Assembly: GCA_025458415.1 (NCBI GenBank) | Contig: JALOSN010000209.1 | Span: forward strand, 1 to 6,651 | DNA: 6,651 nt | Reading direction: 5' to 3' | Source: Hydrogenophaga sp. | GTDB lineage: Bacteria > Pseudomonadota > Gammaproteobacteria > Burkholderiales > Burkholderiaceae_C | Shown: one piece after another, positions 1-5,704 of the stretch | Layout of the letters: each line of letters starts with the position of its first letter | Numbering within the stretch: the stretch's first letter is position 1 | The notes under the pieces: generated by a model | Database searches by the model: none | The model's input: the letters and a program-made list of their open reading frames with translations, nothing else | Told to the model about the DNA's origin: nothing | Made by a program: the position numbers and the translations under genes

Positions 1-143
1 GCGAGCACCTCGGCACCCTCGCGAACCACCTGCGAAACCACCTCGCGAACGGGCTGGCGGGTCACCCGGAACAGCTCGCACCAGGCGCGCATTGCTTCCT
101 GTTCGAGCAGTGTCCAATCCTGGTAAAGCTTCAACGACATCAT
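1..143 (-). CDS. Hypothetical protein, N-terminal part (truncated by window edge)
   Basis: The minus strand is open from ATG 143 (a second ATG follows at 140) to the window edge, giving 47 residues that begin MMSLKLYQDWTLLEQEAMRA. A purine-rich AGAAGAAG lies just upstream of the start codons and could serve as ribosome binding site. The visible part is predicted to be mostly helical, with repeated Val-Arg-Glu-Val/Val-Ser-Gln-Val segments, and contains one cysteine (residue 22). There is no signal peptide or membrane segment. I do not recognise the family. It is on the same strand as the MBL-fold gene but separated from it by 384 bases, so it is probably transcribed from its own promoter. Confidence in coding rests on the open frame, start context and high-GC codon use; function is unknown. 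Confidence 0.55.
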   Translation of the reverse strand, partial: MMSLKLYQDWTLLEQEAMRAWCELFRVTRQPVREVVSQVVREGAEVL

Positions 144-527
144 CACTTCTTCTGGGTTGCGGCGGCCAGGGAGGCGCAGCGGACTGGGACAGTTCGGGCA
201 AGTTACCGCGTTTGGGCGCCAGCGCCCAGTGAAAAAATGGGCTGGTGTGATGAAGTTCCACCCACTTGCGCAGAGCAAAGTGCCAGAACATGACCGGCGA
301 TGGTTATCAGGAATGCGTCATATTCAACATCTTGCCGGCAGCGACGACGCTGCATGGCCTGAATGCCCGGGCATGCCGTACGCGCCACCCTTTTGGACGC
401 CGACCCTGTGCACACGCTGGGGGCCGCTGGTACGTCGGTCAAATACCAGAATGAGAAGCACTCAAGACCATCGGCGGGAACATGGCTTTGTTGTCAGCCT
501 GCAACGATGTACCGGGCGGGGGAGGCC
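144..527. other. Non-coding gap between two minus-strand genes
   Basis: This 384-base stretch holds no reading frame I can support. The small frames present (for example minus 442-203, 79 codons) are rich in Arg/Cys/Ser, lack a Shine-Dalgarno sequence and resemble no family I know. Base composition is less GC-biased than in the flanking genes, notably around 235-345, which fits a promoter and leader for the minus-strand gene starting at 143. The only clear structure is the hairpin at 213-228. A degraded gene cannot be excluded. Confidence 0.5.
213..228. repeat. Short perfect hairpin in the non-coding gap
   Basis: TGGGCGC and GCGCCCA are separated by two bases, forming a 7-bp stem. An A6 run follows on the plus strand (232-237), which is a T6 run preceding the hairpin on the minus strand. 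A Rho-independent terminator would need the T-run after the stem, so neither orientation fits. It could be an operator or leader structure for the minus-strand gene starting at 143, or chance in GC-rich DNA. Confidence 0.35.
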
Positions 528-1598
528 TCAGCCCCGGGCCGTGAACCTGAAGACACCGTCGGCCCCGCACTCACGCTGGAGCTGGCCCTGGTACCAGAGC
601 CGGTGCAGGTGGGCAATCGCTTCGCCCATGGCAAAGGTGGTCTGGTGCAGGTCCAGTGCGCGTGGGAACAGGACCGGGACGATGTCCATCGCCGAGCAGG
701 CCTGCTGCTGGCAGGCCTGGGACACCTCGTGCAGCCGATCCTGGTGGTGGTCCTGCAGTTGCCGGATCCGTTCGTGCAGTCCCTTGAACGGCTTGCCGTG
801 GGAAGGCAGCACCAGGGTGTCCTCGGGCAGCGGCAGGAATCGTTCCAGCGACGTCAGGAAAAGCGACAGCGCATCGGCTTCCGGCTCCTGGTCATAGACA
901 CTGACATTGGTGGAAATGCGGGGCAGCACCATGTCTCCGCTGATCAGCACGCCGAGTGCCTCGCTGTACAGGGCCATGTGTTCGGGCGCATGGCCGTACC
1001 CGGCGATGCAGCGCCAGTGGTGTCCGCCGATCGCCAGACGCGTCCCGTCCAGCAGCCGGGAGAACGTGGCGGGCACACCGGGCACCAGACCCGGGTAATA
1101 GCCCGAGCGCGCGCGGATGCGCTGCTGATCTTGCGGGTCGATCAAGCCGTGCTGGGCAAAGTGTCGGGCGGCCGCATCGCCCCCGAAACCGGTGGTGCTC
1201 TGCGAGCCCAGTCGGGCCATGTGGTAATCGGTGGCGCTGATGTACAGGGGTGCCTGCCACCGCTCGCACAGCCATTGCGCCAAACCGATATGGTCCGGGT
1301 GCATGTGGGTCACCAGCACGCGCAGCACCGGAAGGCCCTCCAGCTCCCGGGCAAAGAGCTGCTCCCATTGTTCACGTGCGCTGTCGTGGGCGATGCAGCA
1401 GTCGACGATGGTCCAGCCCTCGCGGCTGTCGACCCGGTCACGCAGCAGCCACAGGTTGATGTGGTCAAGCGCAAATGGAAGGGCCATGCGCACCCACTTG
1501 ACGCCCGGGGCGACCGGGAGGGCCTGCCCGATGCCGGGCAGCGCTTGCCCCAGCGGGTAATGCAGACGGCGCTCCAGCGCATCGCGATCGGGTGTCAT
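528..1598 (-). CDS. MBL-fold metallohydrolase
   Basis: A 356-residue metallo-beta-lactamase-fold hydrolase, probably cytoplasmic since no signal peptide is visible. The diagnostic HxHxDH motif is THMHPDHIG (H98, H100, D102, H103). The other expected metal ligands are present: H203 in GYGHAPEH, D222 in SGDMVLP and H267 in LPSHG, so a complete dinuclear, probably zinc, site can form. The segment after about residue 275 looks like the helical/winged-helix tail of LACTB2-like members. Start ATG 1598 is preceded by GGAAGG eight bases upstream. The gene is divergent from a LiuR-like MerR regulator and shares its operator region, so control by that regulator is likely. Family members hydrolyse thioesters, lactones and phosphoesters. 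A thioesterase role in acyl-CoA metabolism would suit the context but is inference. Family confidence is high; substrate is unknown. Confidence 0.9.
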   Translation of the reverse strand: MTPDRDALERRLHYPLGQALPGIGQALPVAPGVKWVRMALPFALDHINLWLLRDRVDSREGWTIVDCCIAHDSAREQWEQLFARELEGLPVLRVLVTHMHPDHIGLAQWLCERWQAPLYISATDYHMARLGSQSTTGFGGDAAARHFAQHGLIDPQDQQRIRARSGYYPGLVPGVPATFSRLLDGTRLAIGGHHWRCIAGYGHAPEHMALYSEALGVLISGDMVLPRISTNVSVYDQEPEADALSLFLTSLERFLPLPEDTLVLPSHGKPFKGLHERIRQLQDHHQDRLHEVSQACQQQACSAMDIVPVLFPRALDLHQTTFAMGEAIAHLHRLWYQGQLQRECGADGVFRFTARG

Positions 1599-1626
1599 GC
1601 CGGTGGCCTTCCGTTAACATCGGGTC

Positions 1627-1648
1627 TTGACGTGAACGTAAACGTCAA
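1627..1648. promoter_or_regulatory. Putative operator of the MerR/LiuR-like regulator
   Basis: A 22-bp inverted repeat: arms TTGACGT and ACGTCAA are perfect complements flanking GAACGTAA, whose central ACGT lies on the symmetry axis. ACGT therefore occurs three times at exact 6-base steps (1630, 1636, 1642). It lies between the divergent MBL-hydrolase and MerR genes, where an autoregulated operator is expected. From memory, reported LiuR sites in proteobacteria are TTGACGT/TTTACGT-type palindromes with the same core; I could not compare them directly. Both arms contain TTGACG, a possible -35 element in either direction, but I see no convincing paired -10 box at MerR-type spacing. Confidence 0.7.
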
Positions 1649-1721
1649 TGTTGGAGGAAAGGAATTCTACGGAGCCTCGTCGGCCCCGCCTGTCCGCCAC
1701 CCGACACGCCTGCCCACCTTC

Positions 1722-2132
1722 ATGGCCACACAGCCCACCTACACCATCGGCGATCTGGCGCGCGAGTTCGACCTGACGACACGCGCCATCCGCTTTTACG
1801 AGGACATGGGGCTGTTGCAGCCCAAGCGCGAAGGACCCGGTGGCCGCAACCGCGTCTACAGCGCACGCGACCGCACCCGACTCAAACTGACCCTGCGTGC
1901 CAAGCGTCTGGGGCTGTCGCTGACCGAAGCCAAGGACATCATCGAGATGTACGACAGCCCGCGCGACACCGGTCCCCAGTTGCGCAAGTTCCTGGTTGTT
2001 CTGGCCGAACACCGGCGGCAGCTTGAAGAGCAGATGGCCGACCTGGTGGCCAATCTGGACGAGGTCAAGGTCCATGAGAAGGAGGCCCGCGCTCTGCTGG
2101 CCAGGCTCGACAAGGAAGCCCGAGAGGGCTGA
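1722..2132 (+). CDS. liuR: MerR-family transcriptional regulator, LiuR-like
   Basis: A 136-residue regulator. Residues 7-75 form the MerR DNA-binding domain: YTIGDLAREFDLTTRAIRFY (helix-turn-helix) followed by the wing segment with GRNRVYSARDR. Residues 85-132 are predicted to form the dimerising coiled coil. There is no cysteine in the protein, which argues against metal or redox sensing and for an organic ligand. The short length and N-terminal sequence resemble LiuR, the regulator of leucine/isovalerate and related acyl-CoA catabolism. ATG 1722 gives the standard family N-terminus. The frame is open far upstream, but the extra sequence crosses the operator and is not protein-like. No Shine-Dalgarno precedes ATG 1722; a strong one (GGAGGAAAGG) sits about 60 bases upstream without a nearby start. 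The palindrome at 1627-1648 is its likely operator. The LiuR assignment is from similarity as I recall it; the MerR family is certain. Confidence 0.88.
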   Translation: MATQPTYTIGDLAREFDLTTRAIRFYEDMGLLQPKREGPGGRNRVYSARDRTRLKLTLRAKRLGLSLTEAKDIIEMYDSPRDTGPQLRKFLVVLAEHRRQLEEQMADLVANLDEVKVHEKEARALLARLDKEAREG

Positions 2133-2145
2133 ATCCTTCGGCCCC

Positions 2146-3108
2146 ATGCGTCAGCACACCTCGCGTCTGGCCCGTCTGCAGCAGGGCCTCGTGCTGGGCG
2201 CCATCGTCCTGGTCTTCGGCTGGGCGCTGCTTGCCTGGGACAGGGGGCCTGCCTGGGTGCTGGCCGGTGCCGTCCTGGTCTTGTGCGGCTATGCCGTGGT
2301 CATGGCGCTGGAGTTCCTGCTGGTGGCCTGGCTGCACCGTGACGACCCGGCACCGCGGGCCGGTGCCTTGGCCCTGCTGTCCGCCTGGTGGCAGGAGGTG
2401 CGGGTGGCCCCGCTGGTGTTTGCCTGGCGACAGCCGTTTCGCTGGCGATGCCTGCCCGACACCGCGTCCGCCGGCCGCCCGGCCGGCCTGCCGACGGTGG
2501 TGCTGGTGCATGGTTTCGTCTGCAACCGGGGTTTCTGGCTGCCCTGGATGCAACGGCTGCGCAAGCGGGGACAGGCGTATGCATCGGTCAATCTGGAGCC
2601 GGTGTTCGGCTCGATCGACGACTATGTGCCACTGATTGAAGACGCGGTCGCACGGGCCGAAGCGGCCGGTGGCCCGCCGCCGGTGCTGGTCTGCCACAGC
2701 ATGGGTGGATTGGCCGCACGCGCCTGGCTGGTCGCGGGCGCAGCCCATGGCCAGCGCGTGTCGCGCGTGATCACGATCGGTTCACCCCACCACGGTACCT
2801 GGCTGGGGCAATTCAGCCACGTGGCCAATGGACGGCAGATGCGGATCGCCAACGCCTGGTTGTCGGGCCTGCAGCAGCGCGAGCGCGCGATGCGGCCCCA
2901 GGGTACCTACGCGGCTTTTGTGTGCTGGTACTCCAGCGCCGACAACATCGTCTTCCCGGCCTCGACCGCCACCCTGGAAGGCGCTGACAACCGGTTCCTG
3001 CCGGCCACGCCCCATGTGGCCATGGCCTTTCACCCGACCGTGATGGGCGAATCGCTGGCGATCTGCGCATCCGCGGCCAACTCGCCGGACGAACGCACCG
3101 CATCGTAG
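2146..3108 (+). CDS. Membrane-anchored alpha/beta hydrolase (lipase/esterase-like)
   Basis: A 320-residue protein. Residues 14-31 and 36-63 are hydrophobic membrane segments, so the catalytic domain (from about 115) is probably tethered to the inner membrane. The fold is read from VVLVHGF (residues 118-124, oxyanion hole) and the nucleophile elbow VCHSMGG with S185. D266 in SSADNIVFP and H290 in TPHVAMAF complete a plausible Ser-Asp-His triad. GSPHHGT (212-218) is typical of triacylglycerol lipases and related esterases. The usual first glycine of GxSxG is cysteine (C183). ATG 2146 lies 13 bases after the regulator's stop, so co-transcription with it is likely, although no clear Shine-Dalgarno is visible. 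The last 26 residues are encoded in DNA that also encodes the end of phhA on the other strand. The natural substrate cannot be inferred. Confidence 0.88.
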   Translation: MRQHTSRLARLQQGLVLGAIVLVFGWALLAWDRGPAWVLAGAVLVLCGYAVVMALEFLLVAWLHRDDPAPRAGALALLSAWWQEVRVAPLVFAWRQPFRWRCLPDTASAGRPAGLPTVVLVHGFVCNRGFWLPWMQRLRKRGQAYASVNLEPVFGSIDDYVPLIEDAVARAEAAGGPPPVLVCHSMGGLAARAWLVAGAAHGQRVSRVITIGSPHHGTWLGQFSHVANGRQMRIANAWLSGLQQRERAMRPQGTYAAFVCWYSSADNIVFPASTATLEGADNRFLPATPHVAMAFHPTVMGESLAICASAANSPDERTAS

Positions 3109-3884
3109 AGGGGCGTGAAGTCCGGTGCGGTCATCTCGAACAACTGTTCGAAACTGTCGATGACGAAATAGGTGGCCTGGTAATCGTCGATCTTGTAGCG
3201 GGTGCGCATGCATCGCAGCAGGTCCAAGGCGATGCGACGCACGCCCGGTGTGCCGACGCTGTGCTGCAGTTCGCCGGGCGAGCTCAGGATGCCGGCGCCG
3301 TAGGCCCGCAGCCCGTCGCTCTGGCGGATCAGGCCGAACTCGATGGTGTACCAGTACAGGCGCGACAGCAGCTCGCCGGCACCGAGGTCATGGGCCTTGA
3401 GCCCGCCCTGGCCGTAGCGCTGTACGTAGTCGGCAAACACCGGGTCGAACAGCAAAGGCACATGACCGAACAGGTCGTGGAACACGTCCGGCTCGACGAT
3501 GTAGTCGAACTCCTGCGGGCTGCGCATCCAGTCGGTCACCGGGAAGCGCCGGTTGGCCAGCAACTCGAAGAAAGGACGCTCGGGGATCAGGCCCGGCACG
3601 GCCACGATCTCCCAGCCGGTGGCGGTGCGCAACCGGGCGTTGATTTCCTCGAACCGCGGGATGTGGTCCTTGATACCGAGCGAAGGCAGGGCGCGGATGA
3701 AGGCATCGCAGGCCCGACCCGGCAGCAGGGCCGACTGCCGCTCATAGAGCCGCCGGTAGGTGTCGTGATCGGCGGCGGTGTAGGACGCCCAGTCCTGCTC
3801 GCAGGTGTAATCGTCGCGCGCGCGGGCGTAGTCGCCGCGTGGCGGCCGGTCGCTGGCGCCGTAGACAACGGGTTCGACGGCCAT
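3030..3884 (-). CDS. phhA: Phenylalanine 4-hydroxylase
   Basis: A 284-residue monofunctional bacterial phenylalanine hydroxylase, normal in length for the family. It converts L-phenylalanine to L-tyrosine in the cytoplasm using O2, non-haem Fe(II) and a tetrahydropterin. The iron triad is visible: H136 and H141 in FHDLFGHVPLL, and E182 in YWYTIEFGLI. Other family signatures are the N-terminal CEQDWASYTAADHDTYRRLY, RRFPVTDWMR and GAGILSSPGELQHS. ATG 3884 is one base after the stop of the upstream HPPD gene, and AAGGA five bases before ATG lies inside the HPPD C-terminal codons, so translation is probably coupled. Both enzymes act in phenylalanine/tyrosine degradation to homogentisate. The gene for the pterin-recycling dehydratase (phhB) is not in the window. 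The C-terminal codons overlap the convergent hydrolase gene by 79 bases. Confidence 0.97.
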   Translation of the reverse strand: MAVEPVVYGASDRPPRGDYARARDDYTCEQDWASYTAADHDTYRRLYERQSALLPGRACDAFIRALPSLGIKDHIPRFEEINARLRTATGWEIVAVPGLIPERPFFELLANRRFPVTDWMRSPQEFDYIVEPDVFHDLFGHVPLLFDPVFADYVQRYGQGGLKAHDLGAGELLSRLYWYTIEFGLIRQSDGLRAYGAGILSSPGELQHSVGTPGVRRIALDLLRCMRTRYKIDDYQATYFVIDSFEQLFEMTAPDFTPLYDAVRSSGELAADAQIASDSPITVG

Positions 3885-3885
3885 G

Positions 3886-5058
3886 TCAGTCCTTCAGCAC
3901 GCCGCGGCGCACCTGGTCCAGCTCCATGGTCTCGAACAGGGCCTTGAAGTTGCCTTCGCCGAAACCGTCGTTGCCCTTGCGCTGGATGAACTCGAAGAAG
4001 ATGGGACCCAGCTGGTTCTCGCTGAAGATCTGCAGCAACAGCTCGCCCGGCACACCGTCGACCAGGATGTTGCGCTGCTTGAGCGCCTCCAGGTCTTCGC
4101 CGTGGTTGGGGATGCGTTTGGGCAGCAGCTCGTAGTAGGTCTCGCTGGTGTTGAGCAGCTTGATGCCGTTGAGCTCCAGCGCGTCGACCGTGTCGTAGAG
4201 GTTGGTCGAACCGAGCGCGATGTGCTGGATGCCTTCGCCGTGGTAGCGGTCCAGGTACTCCTGGATCTGGCCGGCCTTGTCGTTGCCCTCCTCGTTGATC
4301 GGGATGCGGATCTTGCCGCAGGGGCTGGTCATGGCCTTGCTCTTGATGCCGGTCTGCTGGCCCTCGAGGTCGAAATAGCGGATCTCGCGGAAATTGAAGA
4401 TCCGCTCGTAGAAATCGGCCCATTCGGCCATGCGGCCCCGGTGCACGTTGTGCGTGAGGTGGTCAATGTAGGTCAGGCCATGGCCCGCCGGATAGAGCTC
4501 GGCACCAGGCAAGGGCTCGAAGTCGACGTCGTAGAAGCCGATGTTGCCGATGTCACCTTCCTGGGCACCGTTCTTGCCGCGCCACCGGTCGATGAAATAG
4601 ATGATGGAATCGCCGATGCCCTTGATGGCCGGAATGTTCAGCTCGCCCGGGCCGGCGGCGTTGGCGTAGCCCCAGGCGCCCAGCGCAATGGCGCGCTCGT
4701 AGGCGGCCTTGGCGTCCTGGACGCGGAAGGCGATGGCGCAGACGCTGGGGCCGTGCAGGCGGGCGAAACGTTGCGCGAAGCTGTCGGGCTCGGCGTTGAT
4801 GATGAAGTTGATCTCGCCCTGGCGGTACAGCGTCACGTTTTTGTGGCGGTGTCTCGCGATGGCCTTGAAGCCCATGTTTTCGAACAGTGCACCCATGGCG
4901 GCAGGGTCGGGTGCGGCGTATTCGATGAACTCGAAGCCGTCGGTGCCCATGGGGTTCGACCAAGCCCCCACGCTCGTCGCTTCGCGTACGTCGCTGCCCC
5001 CCGAGGGGGCGCTCTTGGCTGGGGTGCTGGTGGCGGTTTCGGGCAGTGCTGCGTTCAT
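3886..5058 (-). CDS. hppD: 4-hydroxyphenylpyruvate dioxygenase
   Basis: A 390-residue Fe(II) dioxygenase that converts 4-hydroxyphenylpyruvate to homogentisate, the step committing tyrosine carbon to ring cleavage. Two vicinal-oxygen-chelate domains are visible, roughly 38-165 and 195-375. The iron ligands are H200 in YIDHLTHNV, H279 in GIQHIALG and E356 in GPIFFEFIQR; the C-terminal helix with GFGEGNFKALFE closes the active site. ATG 5058 is chosen for its AGGAG six bases upstream. Residues 1-36 precede the conserved NPMGTDGFEFIEY start region and make the protein about 28 residues longer at this end than typical bacterial enzymes. Residues 14-32 of that extension are encoded by a hairpin repeat element. 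An internal start at ATG 4950 (M37) has no Shine-Dalgarno. First gene of an operon with phhA, divergent from an Lrp-type regulator gene. Confidence 0.97.
   Translation of the reverse strand: MNAALPETATSTPAKSAPSGGSDVREATSVGAWSNPMGTDGFEFIEYAAPDPAAMGALFENMGFKAIARHRHKNVTLYRQGEINFIINAEPDSFAQRFARLHGPSVCAIAFRVQDAKAAYERAIALGAWGYANAAGPGELNIPAIKGIGDSIIYFIDRWRGKNGAQEGDIGNIGFYDVDFEPLPGAELYPAGHGLTYIDHLTHNVHRGRMAEWADFYERIFNFREIRYFDLEGQQTGIKSKAMTSPCGKIRIPINEEGNDKAGQIQEYLDRYHGEGIQHIALGSTNLYDTVDALELNGIKLLNTSETYYELLPKRIPNHGEDLEALKQRNILVDGVPGELLLQIFSENQLGPIFFEFIQRKGNDGFGEGNFKALFETMELDQVRRGVLKD
4964..5019. repeat. GC-rich hairpin repeat element inside hppD
   Basis: A sequence of about 56 bases containing GCCCCC-C-GA-GGGGGC, a 6-bp stem with a 3-base loop (4996-5010), plus a GTCGCTTCGCGTACGTCGC section with the self-complementary CGTACG (4985-4990). 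It ends in GCTCTTGGC. I recall very similar sequences as abundant intergenic repeats in Comamonadaceae genomes; no second copy is present in this window. Here it lies wholly inside the hppD reading frame, encoding residues 14-32. Boundaries are approximate. Confidence 0.65.
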
Positions 5059-5064
5059 GGCTGT

Positions 5065-5069
5065 CTCCT
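5065..5069 (-). promoter_or_regulatory. Ribosome binding site of hppD
   Basis: AGGAG on the minus strand lies six bases before ATG 5058. It decides the start: the alternative ATG at 4950, which would give a family-typical N-terminus without the repeat-encoded extension, has no such site. Confidence 0.75.
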
Positions 5070-5139
5070 GGTGGTGGGCGCGAAAGCCTCACTGTATCGG
5101 CGCAGGGTGTCACGATTGCTGCGTTTTGGGGCGCTCCGC

Positions 5140-5168
5140 TTGTCCAGCTTGCATCAAAACTGCACAAT
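5140..5168 (+). promoter_or_regulatory. Predicted promoter of the Lrp-family gene, possibly leaderless
   Basis: TTGTCC (5140-5145) and CACAAT (5163-5168) are separated by 17 bases. Transcription would begin about seven bases later, at or just before ATG 5176. The only purine run upstream of that ATG is GGGGG directly next to it, too close to act as a Shine-Dalgarno. A leaderless transcript is therefore plausible. The boxes are imperfect matches and the prediction is untested. Confidence 0.4.
5150..5164. promoter_or_regulatory. Possible Lrp-type operator
   Basis: TGCATCAAAACTGCA is a 15-bp sequence with complementary 4-base arms (TGCA/TGCA) around an A-rich centre. That is the length and general form of Lrp/AsnC binding sites. 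It overlaps the spacer and -10 box of the predicted promoter of the Lrp-family gene, as an autoregulatory site would, and lies in the shared upstream region of hppD. TGCA arms are short enough to arise by chance. Confidence 0.35.
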
Positions 5169-5175
5169 ATGGGGG

Positions 5176-5613
5176 ATGCAAGCACTCGACAAGCTCGACA
5201 GGCAGATCCTGCGCAAACTGCAGGCCGATGGCCGGGCCACCTTTGACCAGATCGCGGATCAGGTGGGCCTGTCGGCCAGCGCCGTCCTCCGGCGGGTCCG
5301 CCGGCTGGAAGAGGTGGGGGTGATCGACCGTTATGTGGCGCTGGTTCGGCCCGAGTCGGTGGGGCTGGGCCTGACTGCCTATGTGAACGTCCGGCTGGAA
5401 AAGCACGCCGAGGGCAGCAAGCGCAACCCGATGGATGTGTTTCGTGCCAGCGTGATGGGCTGGCACGAGGTGGTCGAGTGCGTGGCGCTGACAGGGGAAG
5501 ATGGACACCCTGCTCAAGCACCCCAGCGTGCAGGATTGCAAGACCAGTTTCGTGATGGACCGTGTCAAGAGCACCACAGCCTTGCCGGTCTGAAGGGTCG
5601 TCCGGACGCCTGA
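5176..5613 (+). pseudogene. Lrp/AsnC-family regulator with internal deletion and frameshift
   Basis: The open frame gives 145 residues. Residues 1-108 are a good Lrp/AsnC protein: LDKLDRQILRKLQADGRAT, then the helix-turn-helix FDQIADQVGLSASAVLRRVRRLEEVGVIDRY, then the first strands of the effector (RAM) domain up to VVECVALTGE. From residue 109 (base 5500) the reading is not Lrp-like (EDGHPAQAPQ). The expected C-terminus appears in another frame from ATG 5501: MDTLLKHPSVQDCKTSFVMD and on to STTALPV, ending at TGA 5593. The family segment normally found between these parts, about 19 residues of the MDYLLRVVV type, is absent. The simplest explanation is a deletion of about 56 bases. The DNA-binding half could still be made, but the ligand-binding and oligomerising half is disrupted. 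The gene is divergent from hppD-phhA, which it probably regulated. Confidence 0.75.
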
Positions 5614-5670
5614 TGGCGGACATTTGTCACCCCCCGCCCGGCCGAATGCCTGTGGAGTGACCACCGGTGC

Positions 5671-5698
5671 TTGTGGGTATAGGGTTTACCCTTATATT
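5671..5698 (+). promoter_or_regulatory. Predicted promoter of the GNAT gene with palindromic spacer
   Basis: TTGTGG (5671-5676) and TATATT (5693-5698) are separated by 16 bases. TATATT matches the -10 consensus at five of six positions. The spacer contains AGGGTTTACCCT (5681-5692), complementary except for its central two bases, which could be an operator. Transcription would start near ATG 5705, giving a leaderless or nearly leaderless mRNA; no Shine-Dalgarno is visible. Confidence 0.45.
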
Positions 5699-5704
5699 CG
5701 GCGC

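Noticed and set aside
213..228. Hairpin considered as a terminator for the MBL-hydrolase transcript
   Set aside because: On the minus strand the T-run precedes the stem instead of following it, so the canonical arrangement is not met.
203..442. 79-codon minus-strand frame in the gap 144-527
   Set aside because: No ribosome binding site, atypical Cys/Arg/Ser-rich composition, and no recognisable family or motif.
363..1721. Very long open frame on the plus strand leading into the MerR gene (453 codons upstream of ATG 1722)
   Set aside because: It is the antisense of the MBL hydrolase and crosses the operator palindrome. The HxHxDH and other metal motifs are on the minus strand, and the MerR family starts at 1722.
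3883..5175. Long plus-strand open frame antisense to hppD
   Set aside because: Its translation is low-complexity Val/Ala/Asp/Leu sequence typical of the opposite strand of a high-GC gene, while the minus strand encodes a complete HPPD.
5599..5608. Palindrome CGTCCGGACG after the Lrp gene, considered as terminator or operator
   Set aside because: Only 10 bp with no loop or T-run, and such palindromes are common by chance in GC-rich DNA.
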